NCBI RefSeq assembly: GCF_900106755.1
Contig: NZ_FNNN01000018.1
Location: 62,001-126,000, forward strand
Direction: 5' to 3'
DNA: 64,000 nucleotides
Origin: Bacteroides faecis MAJ27
GTDB taxonomy: Bacteria > Bacteroidota > Bacteroidia > Bacteroidales > Bacteroidaceae
Made by a program: the position numbers and the translations under genes. Within the stretch, counting starts at the first letter, position 1, and every line of letters begins with the position of its first letter. Below the pieces are notes generated by a model. That model saw nothing but the letters and a program-made list of their open reading frames with translations. It did not search any database and was not told the DNA's origin. This document shows positions 26,748-35,373 of the stretch, piece by piece.

Positions 26748-27722
26748 ATGGAAGAGAATACAGAACAGCGAGTAGATTTAACTCTCTTTTCCGGGAAGAT
26801 ACAGGAATTGAAAGATCAGATTGCTTCCGTTATTGTGGGTCAGGAACAGACGGTGGATTTGGTACTGACGGCAATCCTTGCCAATGGTCATGTGCTGATA
26901 GAAGGAGTGCCGGGAGTGGCAAAGACATTGCTTGCCCGCCTGACAGCCCGCCTGATTGATGCGGATTTCAGCCGTATCCAGTTCACACCGGACTTGATGC
27001 CGAGTGACGTATTGGGTACCACTGTGTTCAATATGAAAACCAATGAGTTTGACTTTCATCAGGGACCGATCTTTGCTGATATCGTACTGGTGGACGAGAT
27101 CAACCGTGCTCCTGCCAAAACACAGGCAGCCCTGTTCGAGGTGATGGAAGAGCGTCAGATCAGCATTGACGGTATTACTCATAAGATGGGAGAGCTTTAT
27201 ACCATTCTTGCTACACAGAATCCGGTGGAACAGGAGGGAACCTATAAACTTCCCGAAGCGCAGCTCGACCGCTTTTTGATGAAAATAACGATGGATTATC
27301 CTTCGCTGGAGGAGGAAGTAAATATTCTGGAACGTCACCATACGAACGCTTCATTAATTAAGCTGGACGATATCAAGCCTGCCATCACCAAAGAAGAGCT
27401 CTTGTCACTGCGTGCTTTGATGAATCAGGTATTTGTAGACCGTACATTACTCCAGTATATAGCATTGATTGTGCAGCAGACGCGTACCAGCAAAGCCGTA
27501 TATCTTGGTGCTTCTCCGCGTGCTTCTGTGGCGATGCTGCAATCTTCCAAAGCGTATGCCCTTTTGCAGGGACGCGACTTTGTGACACCGGAAGATATTA
27601 AGTTTGTTGCTCCGTATGTACTTCAGCATCGTCTCATTCTGACGGCAGAAGCGGAAATGGAAGGATATTCTCCGGTAAAAGTAACCCAACGTTTGATCGA
27701 TAAAGTAGAGGTTCCCAAATAA
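26748..27722 (+). CDS. MoxR-family AAA+ ATPase
   Basis: 324 residues with Walker A GVPGVAKTLLA, Walker B/DEAD-like VDEINRAPAKTQAALFEVMEERQ, sensor 1 ATQNPVEQEGTYKLPEAQLDRF and the sensor-2 helical lid GASPRASVAM. MoxR ATPases act as chaperone-like remodelers of vWA partners, normally coded next to them; the DUF58 gene follows after 45 bp. It is cytoplasmic and presumably works on the membrane complex made from the four upstream genes. Confidence 0.95.
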   Translation: MEENTEQRVDLTLFSGKIQELKDQIASVIVGQEQTVDLVLTAILANGHVLIEGVPGVAKTLLARLTARLIDADFSRIQFTPDLMPSDVLGTTVFNMKTNEFDFHQGPIFADIVLVDEINRAPAKTQAALFEVMEERQISIDGITHKMGELYTILATQNPVEQEGTYKLPEAQLDRFLMKITMDYPSLEEEVNILERHHTNASLIKLDDIKPAITKEELLSLRALMNQVFVDRTLLQYIALIVQQTRTSKAVYLGASPRASVAMLQSSKAYALLQGRDFVTPEDIKFVAPYVLQHRLILTAEAEMEGYSPVKVTQRLIDKVEVPK

Positions 27723-27767
27723 TAACCGGATCTCTATAATTCGTAACTTAAAACTCAGAACCTGAAA

Positions 27768-29078
27768 TTGTACTTAACCCGTCGTTTCTATATTGCCCTT
27801 ATTCTGGTTATCCTGTTGTTGGGTAGCGGATATCTGTTTGCTCCGTTTTTTAGATTCGGGCAGTGGGCGCTCTTAGCCTTGTTTCTATTTGTGTTGGCAG
27901 ATGGATATGCTCTCTATCAGACCAAAGGGATTCAGGCATCCCGTCGATGTGCTGACCGTTTCTCCAATGGGGATGATAATGAAGTGAGTATCCGTGTCGA
28001 AAGTACTTATCCGCGTCCGATCTCGTTGGAGATCATAGATGAAATACCTTTTATCTTCCAGAATCGGGATATCAGCTTCCGGACGACTCTCCAGCCGGAC
28101 GAAGGGAAAACGATCCGTTATCATCTTCGCCCGACCCGTCGCGGCGTTTACTCTTTCGGACAAATCCGCGTATTTGTAACCGGTAAGATCGGTTTGCTTT
28201 CTCGTCGGTACACGTGTGGGAAGCCACAGGATATCAAAGTATACCCTTCCTACCTGATGCTTCACCGGTATGAATTGCTGGCAATGAGTGATAATCTGAC
28301 CGAACTGGGTATCAAGCGTATCCGCCGGGTAGGCCATCAAACGGAATTTGAGCAGATTAAGGAATATGTAAAAGGAGATGATTATCGGACTATTAACTGG
28401 AAAGCGAGTGCCCGCCGGCACGAGTTGATGGTGAATGTTTATCAGGACGAACGTTCTCAACAGATTTACAGTGTGATAGATAAAGGCAGAGTGATGCAGC
28501 AGGCTTTTCGGGGAATGACTTTGCTTGATTATGCTATCAATGCTTCACTGGTACTTTCGTATGTAGCGATGCGGAAAGAGGATAAAGCAGGGTTAGTGAC
28601 CTTTGACGAGCATTTTGATACTTTTGTTCCGGCTTCCAAACAGCCCGTCCACATGCAGACGCTGCTTGAAAAGCTGTACAGCCAACAGACTACTTTCGGT
28701 GAAACGGATTTCTCGGCTCTTTGCGTGCATTTGAACAAACATGTCAATAAGCGTAGCCTTTTGGTTCTATATACCAACTTTGCCAGCATCAGCAGCATGA
28801 ACCGCCAGTTAGCTTATTTGCAGCAGCTTAATCGTCAGCATCGTTTACTGGTTGTTTTCTTTGAGGATGCCGACTTGAAGGCGTATATAGAAAGTCCGGC
28901 CCGAGATACAGAAGATTATTACCGGCATGTGATTGCAGAAAAGTTTGCTTTTGAGAAGCGACTGATCGTTTCTACATTAAAGCAGAACGGCATTTATTCG
29001 CTGTTGACAACTCCCGAAAATCTGTCGATTGATGTAATCAATAAATATCTGGAGATGAAATCGCGGCAATTGTTGTAG
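27768..29078 (+). CDS. DUF58 (vWA-like) protein, probable TTG start
   Basis: 436 residues with two N-terminal membrane helices (residues about 8-45), a periplasmic-type beta region, the DUF58 signature VGHQTEFEQIKEYVKGDDYRTINWKASARRHELMVNVYQDERSQ (about 197-240) and a C-terminal vWA-like domain (TLLDYAINASLVLSYVAMRKEDKAGLVTFDEHF). It is the usual MoxR partner. No ATG exists between the upstream stop codon (27744-27746) and the conserved YLTRRFYIAL N-terminus; TTG 27768-27770 is the only conventional start, with CTG 27762 as a weaker alternative. Last gene of the block. Confidence 0.9.
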   Translation: MYLTRRFYIALILVILLLGSGYLFAPFFRFGQWALLALFLFVLADGYALYQTKGIQASRRCADRFSNGDDNEVSIRVESTYPRPISLEIIDEIPFIFQNRDISFRTTLQPDEGKTIRYHLRPTRRGVYSFGQIRVFVTGKIGLLSRRYTCGKPQDIKVYPSYLMLHRYELLAMSDNLTELGIKRIRRVGHQTEFEQIKEYVKGDDYRTINWKASARRHELMVNVYQDERSQQIYSVIDKGRVMQQAFRGMTLLDYAINASLVLSYVAMRKEDKAGLVTFDEHFDTFVPASKQPVHMQTLLEKLYSQQTTFGETDFSALCVHLNKHVNKRSLLVLYTNFASISSMNRQLAYLQQLNRQHRLLVVFFEDADLKAYIESPARDTEDYYRHVIAEKFAFEKRLIVSTLKQNGIYSLLTTPENLSIDVINKYLEMKSRQLL

Positions 29079-29113
29079 CAGAGTTTCGTCTCAAATTACT
29101 GGTGATTTCTTGT

Positions 29114-29350
29114 TTAAAAAGGGGATTGTCCCATTGCCTTTCGGGTTTCTACAAAGAAGAATACAGCCATCCCTATGATAATGACTCCCAATATGCCGTA
29201 GAAAAGCCGTGCTCTGCCACGTCCTACATTCCTGACAATTGTTTGGGCGTTGCGTGTGGTGAAGAACCAGTTCCAGTTCAATAATGAGGCTAGCAGGGAG
29301 GTGATTCCCGCTAGCGCAAAAATAGCTTGTACGATGTATTGTCCGGTCAT
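29114..29350 (-). CDS. Imm17-like small membrane protein
   Basis: 78 residues with two transmembrane helices (QYIVQAIFALAGITSLLASLL and ARLFYGILGVIIIGMAVFFFVE) separated by a short basic loop (NWNWFFTTRNAQTIVRNVGR). The pattern matches the Imm17 family, predicted immunity proteins of polymorphic toxin systems. No toxin is coded nearby, and the gene overlaps the tsaE stop by 4 bp (ATGA), so it behaves as a housekeeping partner here. The name rests on resemblance; an immunity role is not supported by the surroundings. Confidence 0.7.
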   Translation of the reverse strand: MTGQYIVQAIFALAGITSLLASLLNWNWFFTTRNAQTIVRNVGRGRARLFYGILGVIIIGMAVFFFVETRKAMGQSPF

Positions 29351-29760
29351 AGTCTGATCACTCTGCTTCCGTCTTCCAGTTCTTCAATCGTAACCTTTAT
29401 AGCATCCCCCGGCAGCAATTCTTCCACCAGTTCCGGCCATTCGATGAAGCAGAGGGCACCGCTGTAGAAATAATCTTCGTATCCCATGTCATACACTTCG
29501 CTTAACTTTTTGATGCGGTAAAAGTCGAAATGATAGATCAATTCTCCGGTTTCGTCCGAACGATATTCATTGACGATAGCGAAAGTAGGAGAACTGATGA
29601 CGTCTGATACACCCAGTTCCTCGCAAAGAGCTTTGACGAATGTTGTTTTGCCTGCTCCCATTTTGCCGTATAAAGCGAAAACAGTGTTATCACCCATAGC
29701 AGCGATAAATTCGCGGGCTGCTTCGTGGATACTTTCCAATGATTGAATCTTGATTTCCAT
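29347..29760 (-). CDS. tsaE: tRNA threonylcarbamoyladenosine synthesis ATPase
   Basis: P-loop ATPase (137 residues) needed with TsaB and TsaD to make t6A37 on ANN-reading tRNAs. Seen are Walker A LYGKMGAGKTTFVKALCE, the YHFDFYRIKKLSEVYDMGYEDYFYS motif, and ALCFIEWPELVEELLP, all standard. TsaB and TsaD are not in the window. It lies 14 bp downstream of the metal ABC permease gene and overlaps the small membrane protein that follows. Confidence 0.95.
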   Translation of the reverse strand: MEIKIQSLESIHEAAREFIAAMGDNTVFALYGKMGAGKTTFVKALCEELGVSDVISSPTFAIVNEYRSDETGELIYHFDFYRIKKLSEVYDMGYEDYFYSGALCFIEWPELVEELLPGDAIKVTIEELEDGSRVIRL

Positions 29761-29774
29761 ATACTATTCTATTA

Positions 29775-30584
29775 TTATGACTGTTTCTTGCAACAACTCT
29801 TTCCGATCTTGCAAACGGCATAAATCAGGATGGAGAAGAATATAATCGAGGCTCCCGAAGGAACTTTCCAATGATAAGAGATAAACAGACCGCCCAGACA
29901 TCCCAGAAAACCGATACCTATGGACAGCCAGATGATTTTTTTGAAACTGTACGTGAAGAGGTTTGCCGTCATTTGCGGAATGGTGAGCAGTGAAATGGCC
30001 AGAACGATGCCGACCATGCGCAGACAAGCAACGATGGTCAGGGCGATAAACATCATCAGCACATATTCGAATACCTCTACCGGAATCTTTTGAGAACGGG
30101 CAAACTCACGGTCGAATGCGATAGATACGATTGGACGGATAAACAGATAAAAGAATCCGGTCAGTATGAATGCCAGTATGCCGAGCATCCACAGGTCCGC
30201 CTGATTGATGGTCAGGATATTACCGAAAAGATAGGCTGATAAGTCCGGAGCAAATCCCGGTGACAGGAAGCTGAACATGATTCCTAAAGCCATTCCTAAT
30301 GTCCAGAACACCGCGATCGCGGAATCTTCGCGCATATCTTTCCGCCGGCTCAGCCACTCCACGCCGAATGCGGATAATACGGAGAAGACGGCGGCTGACA
30401 ATATGGGAGAAATTCCCGCGAACAGTCCCAGCCCTATTCCTCCGAAAGATGCGTGAGTAATTCCTCCACTGATAAATACCAGGCGGCGGGTGACAATGTA
30501 AGTACCGATAATCCCGCAGGCGATGCTTGCCAGTAAGCTGCCTAGCAGAGCATGTTGGAAGAATGTATATTGTAGTAAATCCAC
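29775..30584 (-). CDS. Metal ABC transporter permease (ZnuB/MntB type)
   Basis: 269 residues, seven to eight membrane helices. Signatures of the ABC-3 family include the N-terminal FFQHALLGSLLASIACGIIGTYIVTRRLVFISGGITHASFGGIGLG, and MVGIVLAISLLTIPQMTANLFT. Members import zinc, manganese or iron through a periplasmic binding protein and a separate ATPase. Neither partner is coded next to it here, so they must lie elsewhere. The C-terminus ends in Cys-Cys-Lys. It may share a transcript with tsaE (14-bp gap). Confidence 0.9.
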   Translation of the reverse strand: MDLLQYTFFQHALLGSLLASIACGIIGTYIVTRRLVFISGGITHASFGGIGLGLFAGISPILSAAVFSVLSAFGVEWLSRRKDMREDSAIAVFWTLGMALGIMFSFLSPGFAPDLSAYLFGNILTINQADLWMLGILAFILTGFFYLFIRPIVSIAFDREFARSQKIPVEVFEYVLMMFIALTIVACLRMVGIVLAISLLTIPQMTANLFTYSFKKIIWLSIGIGFLGCLGGLFISYHWKVPSGASIIFFSILIYAVCKIGKSCCKKQS

Positions 30585-30670
30585 TTCTTTAGTTATTGAT
30601 TACAAGTTATATGATAAATAACAAATTCCACGCGGCTACTATCGACCGATGACAGATGATGTGCAGGCGG

Positions 30671-31105
30671 TCAGGCCTCTTTGTGTCCTGCGGTTCTTCT
30701 TTCTCCGATGATCAGAAAAACTTCATCTTTGAGGTCATCCGGCAGTTCAATGCCGCGAAGCTGTAAACTGCGTACCCAGCCTGCTACATCGATATCCTGC
30801 ATAGTATATAACACATCCCTGAATTGGTTTGTTTCTTCTTCCGTATAAGCATCCGCCTCTTTTCCGATGAACAGATCCAGTTCTTCGTCATCGTAGTACT
30901 CTATTTTTTTGCTGACAGCAGCCAGCAGGCTGTCCTTTTCGCACACTTCGTGTTGTCCGCAGCATTCTGCATCTACTTCTTTCACTTCCGGCATGTGATC
31001 CAGTTCGCCTCTTTCTATTTTCTTTTTCAGTCTGTTGTTGCGGATATAGCCGGCTATCAATGCAATGATACCTAGCAACACTAGACCTATAATAAGTATC
31101 CACAT
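30671..31105 (-). CDS. Small membrane-anchored protein, Bacteroidales-conserved
   Basis: 144 residues from ATG 31103-31105 (MWILIIGLVLLGIIALIAGYI, one N-terminal membrane segment). A charged region with CCGQHEVCEKD follows (three cysteines and a histidine, possibly metal-binding). The C-terminal helical domain is YYDDEELDLFIGKEADAYTEEETNQFRDVLYTM. An ATG nine codons upstream lies at a TAACTTTG -7 box (31130-31137) and is unlikely. Orthologs are sometimes labelled phospholipase, for which I see no motif. Located upstream of the metal permease, it might be metal-related, but this is a guess. Confidence 0.7.
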   Translation of the reverse strand: MWILIIGLVLLGIIALIAGYIRNNRLKKKIERGELDHMPEVKEVDAECCGQHEVCEKDSLLAAVSKKIEYYDDEELDLFIGKEADAYTEEETNQFRDVLYTMQDIDVAGWVRSLQLRGIELPDDLKDEVFLIIGERRTAGHKEA

Positions 31106-31216
31106 AGTCTGTACTGATTCAAATTTCTGCAAAGTTACTTATTAATTTGCATTCTATCATGGATGGTATCTATTTCTTTTCTTACTTTTGTGCGTTACTA
31201 ACTTAAATATACATAG

Positions 31217-32320
31217 ATGGTGAAGCATAGAAAGTGGATGATTTGCATATTTATAATATGTTTGATTGATGGACTTTCTTCTTGTGCGGAAGATAGAAGT
31301 GTGATTGGGGATGATTTTGAGATACCAAAGTTGACAGACGAAAATACGATTGAATTTACTGTAGATGTTCTCGGTGAGTGGACGCAACTGGAAGTATTTG
31401 GCGGTGGCGGCAGAATGGCTATCGAGTGGGGAGACGGAAGACTGCAGAAGATCGAAGATCCCGAAGCGGGACTGATTACATATAAATATGGCAACAGAAG
31501 AAGTTACCGGGTGAGAATATGGGCGGAAGAGCTGGATTATTGTAATCTGGGAAGTTTGCTGCTTCCCGTAAAAGACCTTCGTATAGGGAACTTGCCTAAA
31601 ATGAGAGATTTGGCTCTTACCAGTTTTGCCAATACCCGGGAAATTTACCTGAGTCGTTCCTGTCCCAATGTGGAGAATGTGAACATAGGCAATTGTGCTG
31701 ATCTGGAGTATGTCGATATAAGTCAGTGTGATAGCCTGAAGTCGGTATTGATTGGCGGAAACCCGAAACTGACATCACTCGATGTGACTGATAAATGTAA
31801 ACTTAAAAATCTGAATTGCTCCGGCAATCAATTGAGTTCTCTTTCGCTTAAAGACTTACCCCAGTTGAACAGTCTCGATTGTAGCTACAATCCGGAATTG
31901 AGCAGGTTGGAATTTGATGAGAAAATGGAGATTAGCACCTTGTTTATAGGTCATTGCAACTTTCAGAATCTGGATTTCCTGGACAGGCTGCCTTTGTTGC
32001 TGGAGTTTGTCTGCCGGAACAATCAATTGAAAGAGCTGGAATTGCCGGAATCTCTTTGGATAAAGTATCTGGATTGCAGCAATAATCAGCTGACTCGTTT
32101 GTCTATTTCGGAAAACTGGTTATTAACGAGGGTCGATTGTCATTCCAACCGGCTGGACAAAGAAGCATTGAATCAATTATTTGAAATGCTGGGTACGGCC
32201 AGTGATTATCCTCATTCTAAATCATATCTTTCTTACTATGATAATCCGGGCGAGTATACTTGTAATCAGGAGATGCCCGTAAGAAATGGGTGGACTATAG
32301 AAGAAAAGGGTGCTCAATAA
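31217..32320 (+). CDS. Leucine-rich-repeat surface lipoprotein, copy 1
   Basis: A 367-residue lipoprotein (lipobox LSSC, Cys23). Residues 30-100 form a PKD-like beta-sandwich with GGGRMAIEWGDGRLQKIED and YKYGNRRSYRVRIWAEEL. Then come 22-24-residue leucine-rich repeats such as LKNLNCSGNQLSSLSLKDLPQLNSLDCSYNPELSRLEF and IKYLDCSNNQLTRLSI. Such LRR proteins usually mediate binding on the cell surface. A TACTTTTG -7 box lies at 31183-31190. It is the first of two tandem paralogs; this copy has the higher GC of the two. Confidence 0.88.
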   Translation: MVKHRKWMICIFIICLIDGLSSCAEDRSVIGDDFEIPKLTDENTIEFTVDVLGEWTQLEVFGGGGRMAIEWGDGRLQKIEDPEAGLITYKYGNRRSYRVRIWAEELDYCNLGSLLLPVKDLRIGNLPKMRDLALTSFANTREIYLSRSCPNVENVNIGNCADLEYVDISQCDSLKSVLIGGNPKLTSLDVTDKCKLKNLNCSGNQLSSLSLKDLPQLNSLDCSYNPELSRLEFDEKMEISTLFIGHCNFQNLDFLDRLPLLLEFVCRNNQLKELELPESLWIKYLDCSNNQLTRLSISENWLLTRVDCHSNRLDKEALNQLFEMLGTASDYPHSKSYLSYYDNPGEYTCNQEMPVRNGWTIEEKGAQ

Positions 32321-32391
32321 AATATCTGTTTAGAGATAGATTCTGCGTTTTTTTTCTATTTTTGTATCATGACTCTAAATGATACATCACG

Positions 32392-33537
32392 ATGAAACAA
32401 AGTAAGTTATTGTTGGGCTTAATAGGAATATGTCTTCTGTTTGGATTCAGTTCTTGTGAGGGAGAAGATAAGAGTGTATTCGGTGATGATTTTGAAATCC
32501 CTGAATTGACGGATGCGAATACTATTCAGTTTACGGTCGATGTTACTGGTGAATGGAAAGCGCTACAAATAATTGTTGGCGGTGGAAGGATGGCTGTCGA
32601 GTGGGGAGATGGTCGATTGCAAAAAGTAGAAAATACAGATGCCAACCCTGTGATACACTATAAATACGGTAATAGTAAGACATACCGGGTGAGAATATGG
32701 GCAGAAGAACTGGAGTTTTGTAGTGTCGGAAATGAAGCAACTCCTTTTAGTGATCTTCGTTTGGGGTATTTACCAAAGATGAAAACTCTGAATCTTAATA
32801 GCTTCTTGGATACTCCGGAATTGGACTTAAGTACTTCTTGTCCGAATGTGGAAACCATTAATATTGGAAATTGGGCAGATTTGGAACGTATAGATTTGAG
32901 CCAGTGTGTGAAAATTCAAACAATAGATGTTTATTCCAATCCTGAATTAACATTACTAAAATTGGGACAACTTCCCGCATTGAGATCATTGAAGTGTATT
33001 TTTAATGATGCGTTGGTTTCTCTTTCCTTCAAGGGGCTAACTAACTTGAGTGATGTACAATGTGGTTCTAATCCGCAGTTGTCAATCATTGAAACAGGTG
33101 AAAAGATAAATGTGAGAAGTCTGTCAATAGGTGATTGTGCTTTCCGGTCCTTAGAATTTATAAATAGCTTTCCTTTATTACAAGAGTTGAGTTGTAGCTC
33201 AAATAATTTAACCTCTCTGGATTTATCAGAACTTCCACTCTTACGATCTGTTGATTGCAGTGATAATAAAAAATTGGTTCACTTGCAAATACCGGAGCAA
33301 AATTCGGTTAATCCAATATTGCAGAATTTGGATTGTAGTTTTTGTTATTTGGATGAGAAAGAACTGAATGCGATTTTTTGTGTATTACCTGTTGCTCCGA
33401 ATCCCTATCCTGAATATCCAAGTGGCTATGGCATTACTTTCAATGGTAACCCGGGATCGGAAAATTGTGATCGGAAGCTTGTTGAAGATAAAGGATGGAA
33501 TATTTTCGTCAATCCGGAAGATTTGATCAATAGATAA
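32392..33537 (+). CDS. Leucine-rich-repeat surface lipoprotein, copy 2
   Basis: 381 residues, tandem paralog of the gene before it. The lipobox FSSC (Cys22) is followed by EGED, the same PKD-like domain (GGGRMAVEWGDGRLQKVE) and LRRs (LQELSCSSNNLTSLDLSELPLLRSVDCS). Much of the N-terminal half aligns residue by residue with copy 1 (GDDFEIP, WAEEL, SCPNVE, NIGN.ADLE), while the LRR region has diverged more. It has its own TATTTTTG -7 box (32357-32364) and lower GC, so the copies may have separate histories. Likely surface ligand binding; the ligand is unknown. Confidence 0.88.
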   Translation: MKQSKLLLGLIGICLLFGFSSCEGEDKSVFGDDFEIPELTDANTIQFTVDVTGEWKALQIIVGGGRMAVEWGDGRLQKVENTDANPVIHYKYGNSKTYRVRIWAEELEFCSVGNEATPFSDLRLGYLPKMKTLNLNSFLDTPELDLSTSCPNVETINIGNWADLERIDLSQCVKIQTIDVYSNPELTLLKLGQLPALRSLKCIFNDALVSLSFKGLTNLSDVQCGSNPQLSIIETGEKINVRSLSIGDCAFRSLEFINSFPLLQELSCSSNNLTSLDLSELPLLRSVDCSDNKKLVHLQIPEQNSVNPILQNLDCSFCYLDEKELNAIFCVLPVAPNPYPEYPSGYGITFNGNPGSENCDRKLVEDKGWNIFVNPEDLINR

Positions 33538-33576
33538 TTGTGAATTGTTTTTTGCCTATTTAAAATCATGTATATT

Positions 33577-34578
33577 ATGAAAAAGCAGGTTTTACTTTTT
33601 TCTTTGTTATGTGGCGTAACATCATTCGTGTGTGCCCAACTTCCTGTAGAAAAAGGCTTGAACACTATCAGCCGTTCTTCCGCCGAAGCGACTATCGGCT
33701 TTTTGGCAAGTGACGAATTACAGGGACGTGAAGCCGGATTCCACGGCTCCTATGTCTCCTCCGAGTATATAGCATCTTTATTGCGATGGATGGGAATACA
33801 ACCTCTGAATGAAAGTTATTTCCAGCCTTTTGATGCTTATCGCAAAGAACGTCAGAAGAAAGGGCGTTTAGAAGTGCATCCGGACTCTATTGCGAAATTG
33901 AAACAGGAAGTTCATCAAAAACTGTCCATGAGAAATGTACTGGGAATGATTCCCGGTAAAAATACGAAGGAGTATGTGATCGTCGGCGCCCACTTTGATC
34001 ATTTGGGAATAGACCCTGCGCTTGACGGAGATCAGATTTATAACGGAGCGGATGACAATGCTTCCGGCGTATCAGCGGTACTGCAGATTGCAAGAGCTTT
34101 TGTTGCCAGTGGACAACAACCGGAGCGGAATGTAATCTTTGCCTTTTGGGATGGAGAAGAAAAAGGCTTGCTTGGTTCTAAGTACTTTGTGCAGACCTGT
34201 CCTTTTGTCTCGCAAATCAAAGGATACCTGAACTTTGATATGATAGGTCGTAACAATAAACCGGAACAACCGAAACATGTTGTCTATTTCTATACAGCTG
34301 CTCATCCCGCTTTTGGCGACTGGCTGAAAGAGGATATTAAGAAATATAGTTTACAGTTAGAACCGGACTATCGCGCCTGGGATAATCCGGTAGGAGGGAG
34401 TGATAATGGAACTTTTGCCAAAGCAGGCATTCCTATTATCTGGTATCATACGGACGGACATCCCGATTATCACCAACCATCCGATCATGCCGACCGATTG
34501 AACTGGGATAAGATAGTGGAAATCACTAAGGCTTCTTTTCTTAATATGTGGAAGATGGCAAATGAGGTGTCATGGTAG
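33577..34578 (+). CDS. M28-family zinc aminopeptidase, secreted
   Basis: 333 residues read from ATG 33577 (MKKQVLLFSLLCGVTSFVCAQ, signal peptide); ATG 33568 adds three residues before the basic start. The M28 metal and catalytic residues are in order: VGAHFDHLG (His, Asp), NGADDNASGVSAV (bridging Asp), FWDGEEKGLLGS (catalytic and ligand Glu), NFDMIGR (Asp) and WYHTDGHPDYH (His). It should release N-terminal amino acids from peptides in the periplasm. It lies 39 bp after the LRR gene on the same strand; co-transcription is possible. Confidence 0.93.
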   Translation: MKKQVLLFSLLCGVTSFVCAQLPVEKGLNTISRSSAEATIGFLASDELQGREAGFHGSYVSSEYIASLLRWMGIQPLNESYFQPFDAYRKERQKKGRLEVHPDSIAKLKQEVHQKLSMRNVLGMIPGKNTKEYVIVGAHFDHLGIDPALDGDQIYNGADDNASGVSAVLQIARAFVASGQQPERNVIFAFWDGEEKGLLGSKYFVQTCPFVSQIKGYLNFDMIGRNNKPEQPKHVVYFYTAAHPAFGDWLKEDIKKYSLQLEPDYRAWDNPVGGSDNGTFAKAGIPIIWYHTDGHPDYHQPSDHADRLNWDKIVEITKASFLNMWKMANEVSW

Positions 34579-34780
34579 AGCTTTTTTATTTAATAGGCTG
34601 TCGCATGCACTAATATATGTTGCGTTTTTATTCACATACTCTTCCATGTCTTTGGGTTTCAAATGAAAAAAAACAGGGGCAATTGGAGCTGTTTTATTCT
34701 CAGTTGAGATGATCATAACTTTTGATCTCTGTTGATTTTATTTGGCTTTAAGTCTGTTTTCTTACGTTGATTTATTGTTT

Positions 34781-35209
34781 CTACTTGCTGATCAATGACC
34801 ATAGCTTCTCCAGCCACCCTTTTTCTACTTTGGAGAGTATCTCGGTCGTTTTTTTGATTGTCTCCTGACTCAACTTGTATTGTTCGATTATTGCAGCCTG
34901 TTGTTTTTTCAATAGTTCGATTGTTTTTGTCTTATGCTGAAGGTCTTGTTTTTGCAATTCGATGACTTCTAGATAAAGTTTACAGATTTCAGCCTGATTG
35001 TTACAGAGTTGTTCCAGTGTATAAATGTAATCTTCCGTGCGAAAAGTCTCGTGCCAGCGCAAGAATTTCTGAAGGCTCTCTTCGTCAATGATAAGAGTTG
35101 TCTCTGTAAAAGATGCAGTGATTGCTTTCGTTTCTGCCCACAAACAGAGGTCTTCTTCCTTGACTTCGTATTTGTGTATGGCTCTGTCTATGCTAATCCA
35201 TTTCGGCAT
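34781..35209 (-). CDS. HTH-plus-coiled-coil protein beside the repeat arrays
   Basis: 142 residues. Residues 1-53 (ISIDRAIHKYEVKEEDLCLWAETKAI, then LIIDEESLQKFLRW) resemble the excisionase/MerR-like winged-helix layout: helix-turn-helix, wing, then a final helix. Residues 65-125 are a long Gln/Lys/Glu-rich coiled coil, followed by a Trp-containing amphipathic tail (GWLEKLWSLISK). No catalytic motif, no signal peptide. It is probably a dimeric DNA-binding protein. The gene is transcribed away from a 1.66-kb repeat-rich intergenic region, which makes it a candidate binder of those repeats; this is inference only. Confidence 0.7.
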   Translation of the reverse strand: MPKWISIDRAIHKYEVKEEDLCLWAETKAITASFTETTLIIDEESLQKFLRWHETFRTEDYIYTLEQLCNNQAEICKLYLEVIELQKQDLQHKTKTIELLKKQQAAIIEQYKLSQETIKKTTEILSKVEKGWLEKLWSLISK

Positions 35210-35265
35210 AGTGTTTCTTTGTTTATGTGTTTAATAAAAAAGAGTAAATAACTCTTGGCAAGTGT

Positions 35266-35373
35266 GGTGCAACAAGCATCCCTGCATTTTGCTTTCCGGT
35301 CGGAGGGCTGTGGGGTATGGGGATGATGCGGGGAACCGACCGGATACAAAATAGGCATGGATGCTGTTGTACC
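35266..35373. repeat. Long imperfect inverted repeat
   Basis: Arms 35266-35303 and 35336-35373 are complementary over most of 38 bases, sharing GCATCC, ATTTTG and an exact 9-base TCCGGTCGG/CCGACCGGA end, around a GC-rich 32-base loop. A third, direct copy of the arm core (CAACAGACATCCACGCC) lies at about 35423-35439, and a related self-complementary sequence centred on CCACGTGG lies at 35482-35506. Confidence 0.65.

Noticed and set aside
29114..29350. Toxin-immunity locus
   Set aside because: Only an Imm17-like gene is present; neighbours are tsaE and a metal permease with no effector.
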